31,411 bases of DNA from Syntrophaceae bacterium UBA1163. GTDB taxonomy: Bacteria; Desulfobacterota; BSN033; UBA1163. How positions within the stretch are numbered: position 1 is the stretch's first letter; each line of letters starts with the position of its first letter. The notes beneath the pieces were generated by a model. That model ran no database searches and was not told the DNA's origin. It saw nothing but the letters and a program-made list of their open reading frames with translations. Positions 1 through 8,603 of this stretch are shown piece after piece. Both the position numbers and the translations under genes were made by a program. The stretch covers positions 1 through 31,411 of the forward strand of contig DBZJ01000154.1 of assembly GCA_002311635.1 (NCBI GenBank), read 5' to 3'.

Positions 1-2034
1 CTTATTAAAGATATTCACGAAAGTCCTTCGGAAGAGAATAGAACCACAGCACTTCTATTTGCGGTCGATCTCTGGTATTCATCGGGTCGGAAGCGCTTTA
101 TTAAGAAAATGATAAAGCAATCAATCAAGGGCAATAGTAAGCTAATAAATCTATTCAAGAAAGAATCTAAAATTAGAATTACGCAGAAGGTCCGGCATTT
201 TCTGTACCGACGCGGAATTTACAGTTGGGACCAGACGTACTGGCGATTTAAAAATGCTATTGGAAATCGTTACTCAAGGTTTCGAGACCAAATCTGGCTT
301 TATCGTAATCTTAAGAACCTTCGTAATGGTAAGGCTATCTATGCCCTGTCAGAGTTGACTAGAGAAGCCGCATCCGAGGACTGCCAGCGTTGGGGGACAA
401 ACAGTTGGTTGCCGCTTGGCGTCAAAAGAGGCGTCATTATCGCACGCGCCGCAGCCACGGGGTGGAAGGTTGCCTGGCGACAGTGGACGCCACCGCTTCC
501 TCATGAGAAACCTAAACCGAACGAAACGGATCACAGAGTTATTGTAGGTCTTAGTGGTATCAATATCTCTTTGGCAGATGGTGAATTAGACTTTCCTACA
601 ATGCCATCTGATGAGGCGCGCCTTGCCTGCCGGTATGCGGTCAATGAAATGAATGGGTTTCCCAAATGGTTGTCAGCTCTTGCCGAACATCGTCCAGATG
701 CCGTAAGAGATGTGCTCTCCGAATGCGTTCGCGGTGAATGGAACATTCCTGCTGATCGTGAACATGTCCATGGGGTATTAAGCTCTATTCGTTATTACGG
801 AAAAGATATATGTTTTTTAATTGCAGAGGTTATTTTAGAACAGTTCAATGTGAGTGATCCTTTGCATTACGATGTCTTAGAAGAGGCGTTATCTATATTA
901 ATGAGTCTACCGAATCCGCCACGCTTGGCTCTTGCAACCCTTGCAACACAGCGGCTTGTAAATTATACCGTCCACGACCCTCGTTTTATTCTATGGATGG
1001 TGGTATTGTTCCAACTCGATTCTAATGTTGCATTGAAAAAGCTAAAGAACGTGCTTTCCGAAACTTCAGATCCCACTGGCCTTATGGTGGGGATTTGTGC
1101 AGGACTAAGTACCCGTTTCCATCGTGAGTATCCTCTAATTGAAAACCCAGATTATTTAAGTGCAAAGGTTATGATCGAATTTATTCCATTGGTCTTTCGG
1201 TATGTAGACGTCGAAGAAGACATAGACCGAATTCATGGTGGAGCCTACACTCCTACCGCTCGAGATGATGCTCAAGAATTCAGAAGCGGTTTGATCGAAC
1301 GCTTTTCGCGTGTACCTGGACGGGAGGTAGATGATGTTTTGCGCTCACTTTCCGGGGATCCAATGTTCATGCGATACCGTGATTACATCCTACATCTAGT
1401 TGAAAAAAGGGCTGAGCAACTATCTGAATCTCCACCATGGAACCCTCAAGACATTCGAGATTTTATGCAAGAATATGAAAATGCCCCTCATTCCTCGCGT
1501 GAACTTTTTAAAATCGCATGTAATAGATTCACCGCAATCAAAGACGAAGTTGAAAAAGGGGATATTAGCTCACGCTACGACCTCCATCCTGATGATAAGG
1601 AAGATAGATTACGCAGCTGGTTGGCAAGACAGCTTCGTTTACGTTCAAGGGGTCGATATAATGTTCCTCAAGAAGGAGAAATCGACCTAGAACAAAAACC
1701 GGATTTACGGATAGAAGCTCCTGGCATAGCTCCTGTTTCTATTGAGGTCAAATGGGCTGACAACTGTTCATTAAATGACCTTATAGAGGGGCTTACCGAT
1801 CAATTAGTCGGAAAGTACCTCCGAGCTCCTGATTCGAATTATGGTATCTACGTCCTGGGATATAAAGGTGAGAAAAATTATTGGTTGAAGAGTGAAAATG
1901 GCCGGAAGTTGGCATTTAATGATCTAGTGCAGGACCTTCAGCAGAAAGCCAGAGAAGTAGAAAAAGATTATAAGGATGCTATTTGCTTAGAGGTGTTTGA
2001 TATAGATTTTCGGAAAGCGAAGCCGATAGATTGA
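1..2034 (+). CDS. Large helical protein, C-terminal PD-(D/E)XK-like domain (5' end outside window)
   Basis: The reading frame is open from base 1. An internal ATG lies at 109, but the 36 codons before it read as ordinary protein, so the true start lies upstream. About 500 residues are mostly helical and match no family I recognise by eye. The C-terminal ~130 residues look like a PD-(D/E)XK nuclease core: counting from the ATG at 109, PD with D532, then E546-V-K548, preceded by an Arg-rich helix. This arrangement (large helical or NTPase-linked protein ending in a nuclease-like domain) is common among prokaryotic defence effectors. A P-loop NTPase could lie in the missing N-terminal part, but this is not visible. 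The base composition is AT-rich like its neighbours. The nuclease call is inference from three residues and spacing. Confidence 0.75.
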   Translation, partial: LIKDIHESPSEENRTTALLFAVDLWYSSGRKRFIKKMIKQSIKGNSKLINLFKKESKIRITQKVRHFLYRRGIYSWDQTYWRFKNAIGNRYSRFRDQIWLYRNLKNLRNGKAIYALSELTREAASEDCQRWGTNSWLPLGVKRGVIIARAAATGWKVAWRQWTPPLPHEKPKPNETDHRVIVGLSGINISLADGELDFPTMPSDEARLACRYAVNEMNGFPKWLSALAEHRPDAVRDVLSECVRGEWNIPADREHVHGVLSSIRYYGKDICFLIAEVILEQFNVSDPLHYDVLEEALSILMSLPNPPRLALATLATQRLVNYTVHDPRFILWMVVLFQLDSNVALKKLKNVLSETSDPTGLMVGICAGLSTRFHREYPLIENPDYLSAKVMIEFIPLVFRYVDVEEDIDRIHGGAYTPTARDDAQEFRSGLIERFSRVPGREVDDVLRSLSGDPMFMRYRDYILHLVEKRAEQLSESPPWNPQDIRDFMQEYENAPHSSRELFKIACNRFTAIKDEVEKGDISSRYDLHPDDKEDRLRSWLARQLRLRSRGRYNVPQEGEIDLEQKPDLRIEAPGIAPVSIEVKWADNCSLNDLIEGLTDQLVGKYLRAPDSNYGIYVLGYKGEKNYWLKSENGRKLAFNDLVQDLQQKAREVEKDYKDAICLEVFDIDFRKAKPID

Positions 2035-2236
2035 ATAAGTGTAAACTAAGTAAACAGTGTGATCAAACTCCGTAGTTATAGTCGCCAAAAAGAAAATCCA
2101 TGGTCAACTGACAAAGAACGGATACAGAGTCAGAAATGGCGCTGCCTTATTCGTATTTGCGGGTTTCAAGGTGTATTCTTCAGCGGAGTCGGCATGACAT
2201 GTTTCCTGATCAACCACTGTGTTTCATGTGTGTGCT

Positions 2237-3592
2237 CTAATCCCCCATGGAGAGGTTGTTGTGGATTTTCACTGTGACCGGAAGTCGGACTCCTTTAAAC
2301 TCGATCTCCATGATGGATTTCGCCAACTCTCCTATTTCTTCTGAGAGCTCCTCTTTGGCTTCGATGTAGATGGCATCATGAGCGCAGAACTTTAGCTTAG
2401 CCATTTGGCCCACCAGGGCTTCGTTTAGTCTGACAAGGGTCATTCTCAAGATGTCTGCACCGGTTCCCTGAAAGATGTGATTGAACCCTCGTCTGAGCTC
2501 CCTCGCCCTTTTTGATCCTATAAGATCCAGTTGAGTCTTTCGTCCGAAGGCTGTTTCTGAATAGCCTTCACTCAAAAATCTCTCCCTTGATTCGTCCTTG
2601 AATTTCCGGATCATCAGTAATGATAAGAAGTACTGGTCAATCAATTCTTGTGCCTTTTTTAAAGGGATGTTTAACTTCCAGGAGAGGCCTGGTGCTTCCT
2701 GACCATAGATCAGAGCATAATTGATTGTCTTTCCAATCTTCCTTTCTTCATCCTTCACTTCAAAGATAGGTTTATGGAACATCTCCGAGATAACCCTCTT
2801 GTGTAGGTCCTCATTTCTGTCGAGGCAATCGAGGAATACGGGTTCTTGAGAGAGAGCAGCAAGAATTCTCAGCTCTTGTTGAGACCAGTCAAGTTCGATA
2901 AAGGCATTCCCTTCCTCGTCAGGAATTAGAACCTTCCTGACTTCTTTGGGCAGATTTTGGATGTAAGAATAGATTCTGCCAGTTGGACAAGTTGAATGAT
3001 TAAATTCGGGATGAATTCTGTCTTGCAAGTCCAGTTTCTTTGAGATGGTTTTCACGGACTTGATTAATGACTGGGCGTTCTTAAATTCGATCACCGATTT
3101 CAGGAAAGGATAAACATCGGAATAAGAATCACGAAGCCTCTCCAAAACATCGATAGAGGCGGAGGAATTCCCTGTTGGCGTCCTCCTTAACGGAGATAGA
3201 CCCAAATTATTAAAAAGCAGGTTTCCAAGGTCTCTGTTCGAATTCACCCTGATGGCGCTTCCTAATTTTCCCTGCATTTCCTCCCTAAGGTTGAAGAGGG
3301 TCGATTCATAACTTCTCTTGAGATTCATCAGGGTGTGGAACTCGATCCGAAACCCCTTCTCCATTGCCGTGAGAATAAGGGCGACCCTTTGTTCCGTGTC
3401 AATCAGCGTGTCTCGTTTCACGAAAGTATTCCGATGTTGATTGAGGAGGTGTTTGTAACACAAAATGTAACGAGAGTGAGATTTGAGTTGCTTCTCTATA
3501 TATATGGGGAGTTCTGAAGCGATAAGGTGATTTGTTGGGGGCGGCAACTTCTTTATTGCATTCAAGGAGCTTGTAGACCTGACTCCTTGCAT
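2237..3592 (-). CDS. Stand-alone family-A DNA polymerase (polymerase domain only)
   Basis: This 451-aa protein matches the Klenow polymerase domain of DNA polymerase I from thumb to palm. Motif A is DWSQQELR (catalytic D235, E240 at the steric-gate position). The O-helix of motif B has R284, K288, Y292 and Y296-G297. Motif C is H405-D406-A407. There is no 5' nuclease or 3'-5' exonuclease domain; E. coli Pol I has about 928 residues. Two oddities stand out. Motif C has Ala where Pol I has the second acidic residue (HDE becomes HDA), while the essential Asp is kept. The O-helix position equal to E. coli Phe762 is Tyr, as in T7 polymerase, where Tyr lowers discrimination against dideoxynucleotides. 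A role in plasmid- or phage-type replication, or in repair, is likely. No strong ribosome binding site precedes the ATG. Confidence 0.9.
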   Translation of the reverse strand: MQGVRSTSSLNAIKKLPPPTNHLIASELPIYIEKQLKSHSRYILCYKHLLNQHRNTFVKRDTLIDTEQRVALILTAMEKGFRIEFHTLMNLKRSYESTLFNLREEMQGKLGSAIRVNSNRDLGNLLFNNLGLSPLRRTPTGNSSASIDVLERLRDSYSDVYPFLKSVIEFKNAQSLIKSVKTISKKLDLQDRIHPEFNHSTCPTGRIYSYIQNLPKEVRKVLIPDEEGNAFIELDWSQQELRILAALSQEPVFLDCLDRNEDLHKRVISEMFHKPIFEVKDEERKIGKTINYALIYGQEAPGLSWKLNIPLKKAQELIDQYFLSLLMIRKFKDESRERFLSEGYSETAFGRKTQLDLIGSKRARELRRGFNHIFQGTGADILRMTLVRLNEALVGQMAKLKFCAHDAIYIEAKEELSEEIGELAKSIMEIEFKGVRLPVTVKIHNNLSMGD

Positions 3593-4001
3593 TTCAATTT
3601 CTGTTTGGAGGCTAACTGATTAAGGGCAACAAAGACTATTCTTGTAAAAGGTGATGGGCCAGTAGTCGTTTAGCAAATCCACCCGATGGTTTTACCATAA
3701 AGTGAAATGACCAACTTTTTAGGGATGACAGCCTTCTTAAGGCGTGTCTCTTATTTAAAAATTGACTGAATTTTTCAGTCAGAGACTCTGGACCCGTTGA
3801 CTACATAACTCAATCAGTTGTTACTTAATGACTCTCGACTCAACCACTTGCCTGATCAGTCCATAGCTTATTGACTCAACGCCCGAATTGCCGCCCCACT
3901 TTTTGATGGAGGATATGGAGGTCTTAATCAATTTGTCTCGTGTCAAGGGCTGCCCCCCAAAGCCTTCGTTTTACCGGAGTTTTTATCTGACCCCAGGGTT
4001 T
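3593..4001. other. Intergenic stretch with hairpin and short repeats
   Basis: I see no gene in these 409 bases between the polymerase and the DUF2971 gene. They contain one perfect hairpin (3763-3781, listed separately). They also hold three loosely spaced copies of ACTCAA (at 3808, 3838 and 3874), too short and irregular to call iterons. Confidence 0.5.
3763..3781 (-). terminator. Hairpin, possible intrinsic terminator after DUF2971 gene
   Basis: TGACTGAA and TTCAGTCA form a perfect 8-bp stem with a 3-nt loop. Read on the minus strand, the stem is followed at once by ATTTTT. It lies about 220 bp downstream of the DUF2971 stop, so it could end that transcript. The stem is AT-rich, and an operator or attachment role is not excluded. 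Confidence 0.45.
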
Positions 4002-5204
4002 TTACCTTGATTGCTTCGGCCGGAACGGGACTTCTGAATTCCTTACCTTTACGAAGCCATAACCCTTCTCATTAAGATACTCACTAATACTTTTTCTGAC
4101 TAAGTCCTCATTCTCTTGCGGTCCCACTATGACCTCTTGGAGAGGCAACAACTTGGACTGGGCATTTCCCACAGGAAATCCTTTCGCTTTAAACATATTA
4201 ATGACATCTGTAGAAGTGACGTACGGTACAAGAATATTCGGATCTAAACGAAAGTGTTTAGGAGCTAAAGCATCATCGTCCGGGAACATCTTCTTGTCTT
4301 CGGTATACACCCAACGAACCTCCTTCTCGTCTGAAAAAGCTGGGTTCTTAAAAAAGACAAGCTGTTGGTAGAGATTTGTAATCAAACTGCTTCCAAAAAT
4401 GTCTTCATCAACATCCATACCTTTTTGCTGGGTCCATTCAATGATGGTAAGATAGATATGGAGGATGATCTTAGCAATTGCGAATTGTTTCTCCTTATCA
4501 TAAATGACTCTTTGTAGGTTTAGACCTAAGAAATGCCAAAACATAGCGCTCTCGACACTGAAGCCGAGGCAAATACCAATGCTTCTGCCCCCATAACCTC
4601 TCCATTGGCTCAAACTGTCGCCTTCCAGAGAAAAACATGCAATGCAAATTCTATAGGACTCTCTGCTGTCAAGAATCTTCTCCCACTTTCCAATTATGGG
4701 GAGCTTCTCAGAGTACTTCGGATTACTGCTTAGATCTTTGACCGCTGCCCTGATTATGTCCAATCCATATTCAATTTCTCTTGAATCATTCATGTACGAA
4801 TGATCAGTGAGCCAGAATTCTTTTGAATTAATTATCCCGTGTAAACCTTGTATGTTCGTATAATGATAAATCGCATTAGGAAATGGAGGATCGACCCCTA
4901 AAGAACGTCTTACCTCTTCCTTAATGATTTTGCTCGACATGGAGTGAATGGGGAGGGATAGATCAATCCACGAAAAGCGGTCTTCACCGTCATGCGATTG
5001 CCATCGTTTGCGCTCGAATCGATGTTCTTTTCTTATGCCAAATTGATACATCCCAATAATCGTTTCATCTTCAATGCCTTTTTCGCACTGAGGCCACGGG
5101 CAGGGTAACTCTCCGATATGACGATGTATCTCGCAGGTTTCCTCATTTGAAGGTGGAATTTTGAGAAAAAAGCGAATTGGCTTGGTCTTGTCAAGGATAC
5201 CCAT
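4002..5204 (-). CDS. DUF2971 family protein with N-terminal Cys/His segment
   Basis: The protein has 400 aa. Residues from about 110 onward carry the DUF2971 signature: an IYHYTN start, then a segment in which a short helix is followed by WLTDHSYMNDSREIEYG, then CFSLEGDSLSQWRGYG and a late KNPAFSDEKEVRW. DUF2971 proteins are widespread in accessory regions and their biochemical activity is not settled. The first ~60 residues add a Cys/His-rich piece (C24, H27, H29, C35, C40) that could bind a metal. A purine-rich AAGGTAGG precedes the ATG by about 8 nt. The gene lies between the polymerase and a nuclease-like gene, so a defence or toxin-like role is possible, but that is context only. Confidence 0.85.
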   Translation of the reverse strand: MGILDKTKPIRFFLKIPPSNEETCEIHRHIGELPCPWPQCEKGIEDETIIGMYQFGIRKEHRFERKRWQSHDGEDRFSWIDLSLPIHSMSSKIIKEEVRRSLGVDPPFPNAIYHYTNIQGLHGIINSKEFWLTDHSYMNDSREIEYGLDIIRAAVKDLSSNPKYSEKLPIIGKWEKILDSRESYRICIACFSLEGDSLSQWRGYGGRSIGICLGFSVESAMFWHFLGLNLQRVIYDKEKQFAIAKIILHIYLTIIEWTQQKGMDVDEDIFGSSLITNLYQQLVFFKNPAFSDEKEVRWVYTEDKKMFPDDDALAPKHFRLDPNILVPYVTSTDVINMFKAKGFPVGNAQSKLLPLQEVIVGPQENEDLVRKSISEYLNEKGYGFVKVRNSEVPFRPKQSR

Positions 5205-5363
5205 TTAATAACCTACCTTGTACGCTCAGAAAGAGGACCCACAACGGACGAAAAAGGTGTCGGGTCCTAAGATGTAAATTAAGGTTATAGACAAAGGCCA
5301 AAAATTTCTGATTCGGGAATTTCTCTCTCGTCTGGTTATCGGTCTATCAACAGTATAAACCAC

Positions 5364-6179
5364 TTACACGCGATTTAGCGGCGCGAATTCCTTTTTTAAT
5401 TCTATTACCTGCACTGGGCACGTAGAAAAATCATTTTCCCAGCAAACAACATAGTCACATCTAATATCCGCATGTGATGATTTTTTCATGTGCTCTCTAA
5501 ATTTTGAAGCCTTAAATTCGAATTCGATATATTTTCTCGAATACCCGCTCCTGTCCTTCTCAATCGCGCAAGCATCTGGAAAACCTTGTCTAATAAATTC
5601 GATTTTGACGAACCTATGATCTCTTATCCTGCCCATAAAGTGAGCGAATAAAGCCACAACCCCCTGTTCTGATGTTGGAGCATAATTCATAACTTCAAGG
5701 TCCAAGGGTTCTCCTAAGTTCTCGTCGTTTGCCCTTCCTCTGAATAACTCGGGCTCAGTTGACTTACATGACTTTATGTATTTCTCTATAGACTCAAAAT
5801 CTTTCTCAGTGATCTCCACTGAGGTTCGATCTTTAAATTTTATGCCCTTGAATTTTCTGTCGCGGAATATTGAAAGAGGCGTTTCAATTTGCCTTAATAA
5901 GTCCTGAATTCTTATATAATGGGGAGCTTTGGCCAATTTACGGGGCTTTATTTTCATGCAGATATGAGGGCCCTTCCAGTGTTCGTCATCTGTCCATTCT
6001 TTTTTACTGGTGATAACATCGAATGTACCCACTATCACAGAATCCCCGGTGGCATAATAGACAATTTTGTCACCCTTTTTGACATTCTCGATTTTTCCGG
6101 CGCGCTTTTTTTCTTTTCCAATATAATCATTATGCGCATTATAAGCTGGAAGACTATGTATGATAAACCAATATTTCAT
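5364..6179 (-). CDS. EVE domain fused to PD-(D/E)XK-type endonuclease domain
   Basis: The protein has 271 aa. Residues 1 to ~135 form an EVE (PUA-like) domain: it opens with MKYWFIIHS, and a GDKIVYYATG turn is followed by a VGTFDV strand. EVE domains bind modified bases in nucleic acid. Residues ~168-265 form a nuclease-like domain: E171 in a helix, P201-D202, then E221-F-K223, followed by a conserved HADIRCDYVVCW segment and CPVQVIEL. The pair suggests an endonuclease that recognises modified DNA. The start is the ATG at 6179, with GGGGGTGA just upstream. It probably belongs with the other nuclease-like genes around it. The fold assignment rests on motifs, so activity and target are inference. 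Confidence 0.8.
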   Translation of the reverse strand: MKYWFIIHSLPAYNAHNDYIGKEKKRAGKIENVKKGDKIVYYATGDSVIVGTFDVITSKKEWTDDEHWKGPHICMKIKPRKLAKAPHYIRIQDLLRQIETPLSIFRDRKFKGIKFKDRTSVEITEKDFESIEKYIKSCKSTEPELFRGRANDENLGEPLDLEVMNYAPTSEQGVVALFAHFMGRIRDHRFVKIEFIRQGFPDACAIEKDRSGYSRKYIEFEFKASKFREHMKKSSHADIRCDYVVCWENDFSTCPVQVIELKKEFAPLNRV

Positions 6180-6261
6180 TTCTCACCCCCACAATTTTAG
6201 GCATGACACCTGTGAATAGTGTAGACCTGACACTCGAGTCCTTCATGCTGGACGTCCATTT

Positions 6262-7151
6262 CTAATCTTGGTCCTCCTCTATTTCACATGATTCTGATAA
6301 ATGTTCTAAGAAATCCGGTTTTAGGTATCTCACAACAGAGGATGCCTTTGAAATTTGCTCGTCCAAGGCAGAAAATGAAATGAATCTGCAAAGCTCACTC
6401 ATTGGTGGAGATAAATGAGAAAAAACAGGGCGGTTTACTTCCAAAATCACCTTGCTTCTACGTTCGTCAGGCGCTACCAGGTAGAGAGGTATGTTTAGAT
6501 TAGGCTGCATAGAAATTAAGTCAGCCAATCTCAAAATGCCAGAATAAATGGAAGTGGTGCTCTCAATTTCGAAAGCAGCGACAATCGCGTTTCCTTTGAG
6601 CCATATTACATCGATGAGCTCGATGGTCCGGTTTGTAGCTTCATCAAACTGTAACGGAAGCTCTTTCTTGATTCTGGCCAGGTCGGCAAATCGATTTCCT
6701 CGGATTTCTCGACTTCTATCGTTTCTAGCTACCCATACATCAAGCCCCATGTCATTGCCAAGTTTAAGTAATTTCCATTGAATCTCCGTATGCGCGGTGA
6801 CCTCTCCTATTGGAACTCGCGCCTCTTTTCCAGGTTCTTCATCTTGAGGGACAGTAACCGCTCTATTATCTGCAATTACTGTTACAGCTGGGGCCTTTTC
6901 GCCCGGGGGTCTCCATTCCGCCTTGATGTCCTGATAAAAATCAAAAGGGCGACCCTGCCAGGGTCTTTCCCCTGTATGAGAAGCCTCGAACTCTTAAAGA
7001 GTGTGAGGGTGTACCTTCCATCAGTTGCCCTCCAGAAGGAATGTTGAGATCTGGAGAATCTGAAGCCGGCTCTTTTTAGTTCGGATTGAAGCTCTCCTTG
7101 TTGATGGAGGTCGACCTTATATGAGTTGGATCCCTGCATGTAATTACCCAC
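6262..7151 (-). pseudogene. Frameshifted gene: TBP/RNase HIII-N-like domain plus endonuclease-like domain
   Basis: Two overlapping frames make one sensible protein. Frame A runs from a GTG at 7151 to a stop at 6882. Its first ~72 residues (SFWRATDGRYTLTLFKSS, then LLIQGKD) resemble the TBP-like N-terminal domain of RNase HIII. Frame B is open from 6994 to 6262 and reads HTEIQWKLLKLG, then WVARND, IDVIWL and AFEIESTTSIYSG, a PD-(D/E)XK-like core with E-x-E in place of E-x-K. Adding one T to the T5 run at 6936-6940 joins them into a ~296-residue protein. So there is either a one-base deletion, an assembly error in a homopolymer, or a -1 slip on TTTTT. Calling only the short ATG ORF at 6750 would lose half of the endonuclease-like domain. 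Confidence 0.65.
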
Positions 7152-7817
7152 TATATGGGACCTTCGGTCACTGCCGAGGGGGGAAGGCTTCGTGTGCCCC
7201 CTCGGGGATTTTTGAAATAGGACATATTAAAGGCCTGGTCCCGAAAGTGTTTTGTTAATCTGATTCCAACGATCATGTTCTGCCGTCAGTGATTCATGGT
7301 TGTTTTATCTTTCTCAAATACATCCCCAACTCATCTCCTTATTTATTTTTATCTTTCTTCATCATCTCTTTCTCTTTCTTAAGAATTAACAAAAACCTTT
7401 CTGACTTGTTCAGTTTTTACAGCCCTGTCAGGAGACTCATCCTGATAAATTATCAAATCCTCTCTATCGGGCGATTGTAGTTCCCATTATTAATCGTTCA
7501 AGCAACCTCAAGCTCTCTTCTTGCAACCATCTGCTCAAGTGGACTGTAATGGCACTACGGCAGTTCCTTATCCAAGTGCGCGTCTGGCATCACCGGTTCT
7601 TTGGCAGCTACGTTAAAAGGAGCCAGTCATGAGGGAGGGTCTCAATACCTTCGTCTCTCGATAAGACTCTCCCCTTATGGAATCATTTAAACCAACAATC
7701 TTCGGCCCCTATTTGATTGAGTGGATGGTCTTCCCCATCGAGGTCCTCTCGGTCCTTCACCCCTGGCATCGATCTAGTGGGCTATACGAAAGGTACAGCC
7801 ACGACTACTGCTTGGAT
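7152..7817. other. Intergenic stretch, no convincing gene
   Basis: These 666 bases separate the frameshifted gene from the clamp-loader gene. A pyrimidine-rich plus-strand ORF at 7289-7480 encodes a Phe/Ser-rich peptide and is probably chance. A short ORF at 7629-7664 (11 codons) has a good AAAAGGAG site. After its TAA the same frame continues through an ATG at 7677 to 7829 (50 aa), overlapping the end of the clamp-loader gene. I cannot tell whether this is a small gene, a remnant or chance. A GC-rich hairpin lies at 7174-7205. Confidence 0.45.
7174..7213 (+). terminator. Hairpin with T-run, terminator-like
   Basis: CCGAGGGGG (7174-7182) pairs perfectly with CCCCCTCGG (7197-7205), a 9-bp stem with a 14-nt loop. 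It is followed by GGATTTTT, which fits an intrinsic terminator read on the plus strand. No plus-strand gene is known upstream. It would end any transcript running against the minus-strand gene beside it. Confidence 0.55.
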
Positions 7818-8603
7818 CTATTCCTCTGAGAATACGTACGACGGAGTCTCCTTAGTAGTACTTCGATAATCCCTGGCTGCCTCCTTTACTAGGTCCGTTG
7901 TCAGAATGTTATCCATATAGGAAACCTTTTGGAGGAGACTCAGACATTCACGCGGAAGTAAGCCAGCGGTGATGGCAAGCTCTTTTAACGCCCGGACATC
8001 CTTTACGGCAATTTGTTCTGAATCACATATGCGACGGAGCCAGGGGATGACCTCTTGAATTTCCGGTCGTTCGGTCTTTAGAACTAGTACTCTTTGACGG
8101 AAGGCATCCTCAACGTGCGATGCGTCAATCAAAAGAAATATCAGCAAGAGATTTGGATTTGTATCGAGCTGACGTAACAGCTTTTCCTGAAATGAGGATC
8201 TTGTGCGTTGAAATTCATCAAACACATGGATGTTTTTATCAGGTCTGTTCTGAGGGAAAGCGGTAAAATGGTTTTTAATTAGATATTCAAGATGATCCTC
8301 TTTCATAATGGTGCAATCATGAAAGTCAGCTAACCATGATCCGTGAGGATAGTATTTCTCCATCAACAAGCAGTTTTTGCAAACGTCACAGACGTCTTCT
8401 TTGAAGTTCAAACAGTTAAGCGCCTTCACGAATACGTAGGATAGACAAGACTTCCCGGTCCCGGGATGCCCATGGAATAGAATCCCATTGGGGATGCGGT
8501 TTGATATGACGATGTTCTTTAGGGTTTGGATTGACCACTTATTGCCTATCGCCTCCGAGAATTTCTTAGGCCTGTAGACTGATCTGAAATCGGATGTGTT
8601 CAT
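7818..8603 (-). CDS. DnaX-like clamp-loader AAA+ ATPase, short form
   Basis: The 261-aa protein follows the DnaX (gamma/tau) plan. It opens with FRSVYRPKKFSEAIG, then has Walker A GHPGTGKS (45-52), a zinc-module pattern C64-C72-C75-C78, Walker B ending D129-E130 and a sensor-1 strand near LLID160. DnaX gives DEVH and an SRC arginine-finger motif; here they read DEFQ and FRQR (R169). It ends after the small helical domain, so the collar and tau domains of cellular DnaX (400-640 aa) are absent. The ATG overlaps the stop of the upstream ATPase gene (ATGA), and GGAGGTG sits in front of it, so the two are coupled. It may load a clamp for a dedicated polymerase, perhaps the family-A enzyme of this island (inference). 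Confidence 0.85.
   Translation of the reverse strand: MNTSDFRSVYRPKKFSEAIGNKWSIQTLKNIVISNRIPNGILFHGHPGTGKSCLSYVFVKALNCLNFKEDVCDVCKNCLLMEKYYPHGSWLADFHDCTIMKEDHLEYLIKNHFTAFPQNRPDKNIHVFDEFQRTRSSFQEKLLRQLDTNPNLLLIFLLIDASHVEDAFRQRVLVLKTERPEIQEVIPWLRRICDSEQIAVKDVRALKELAITAGLLPRECLSLLQKVSYMDNILTTDLVKEAARDYRSTTKETPSYVFSEE

Noticed and set aside
2059..2277. 72-aa plus-strand ORF after the first gene
   Set aside because: It has a GTG start without a ribosome site, and a Cys/Trp-rich product that runs into the end of the polymerase gene on the other strand.
3808..3880. ACTCAA repeats as plasmid iterons
   Set aside because: Only six bases are shared, spacings of 30 and 36 are irregular, and there is no AT-rich or DnaA-box context.
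6262..6750. Independent 162-aa gene starting at the ATG 6750
   Set aside because: Family-like residues continue upstream of this ATG in the same frame (HTEIQWKLLKLG), so the start is internal to a larger, frameshifted gene.
7289..7480. 63-aa Phe/Ser-rich plus-strand ORF
   Set aside because: It is a low-complexity pyrimidine tract without a ribosome site.
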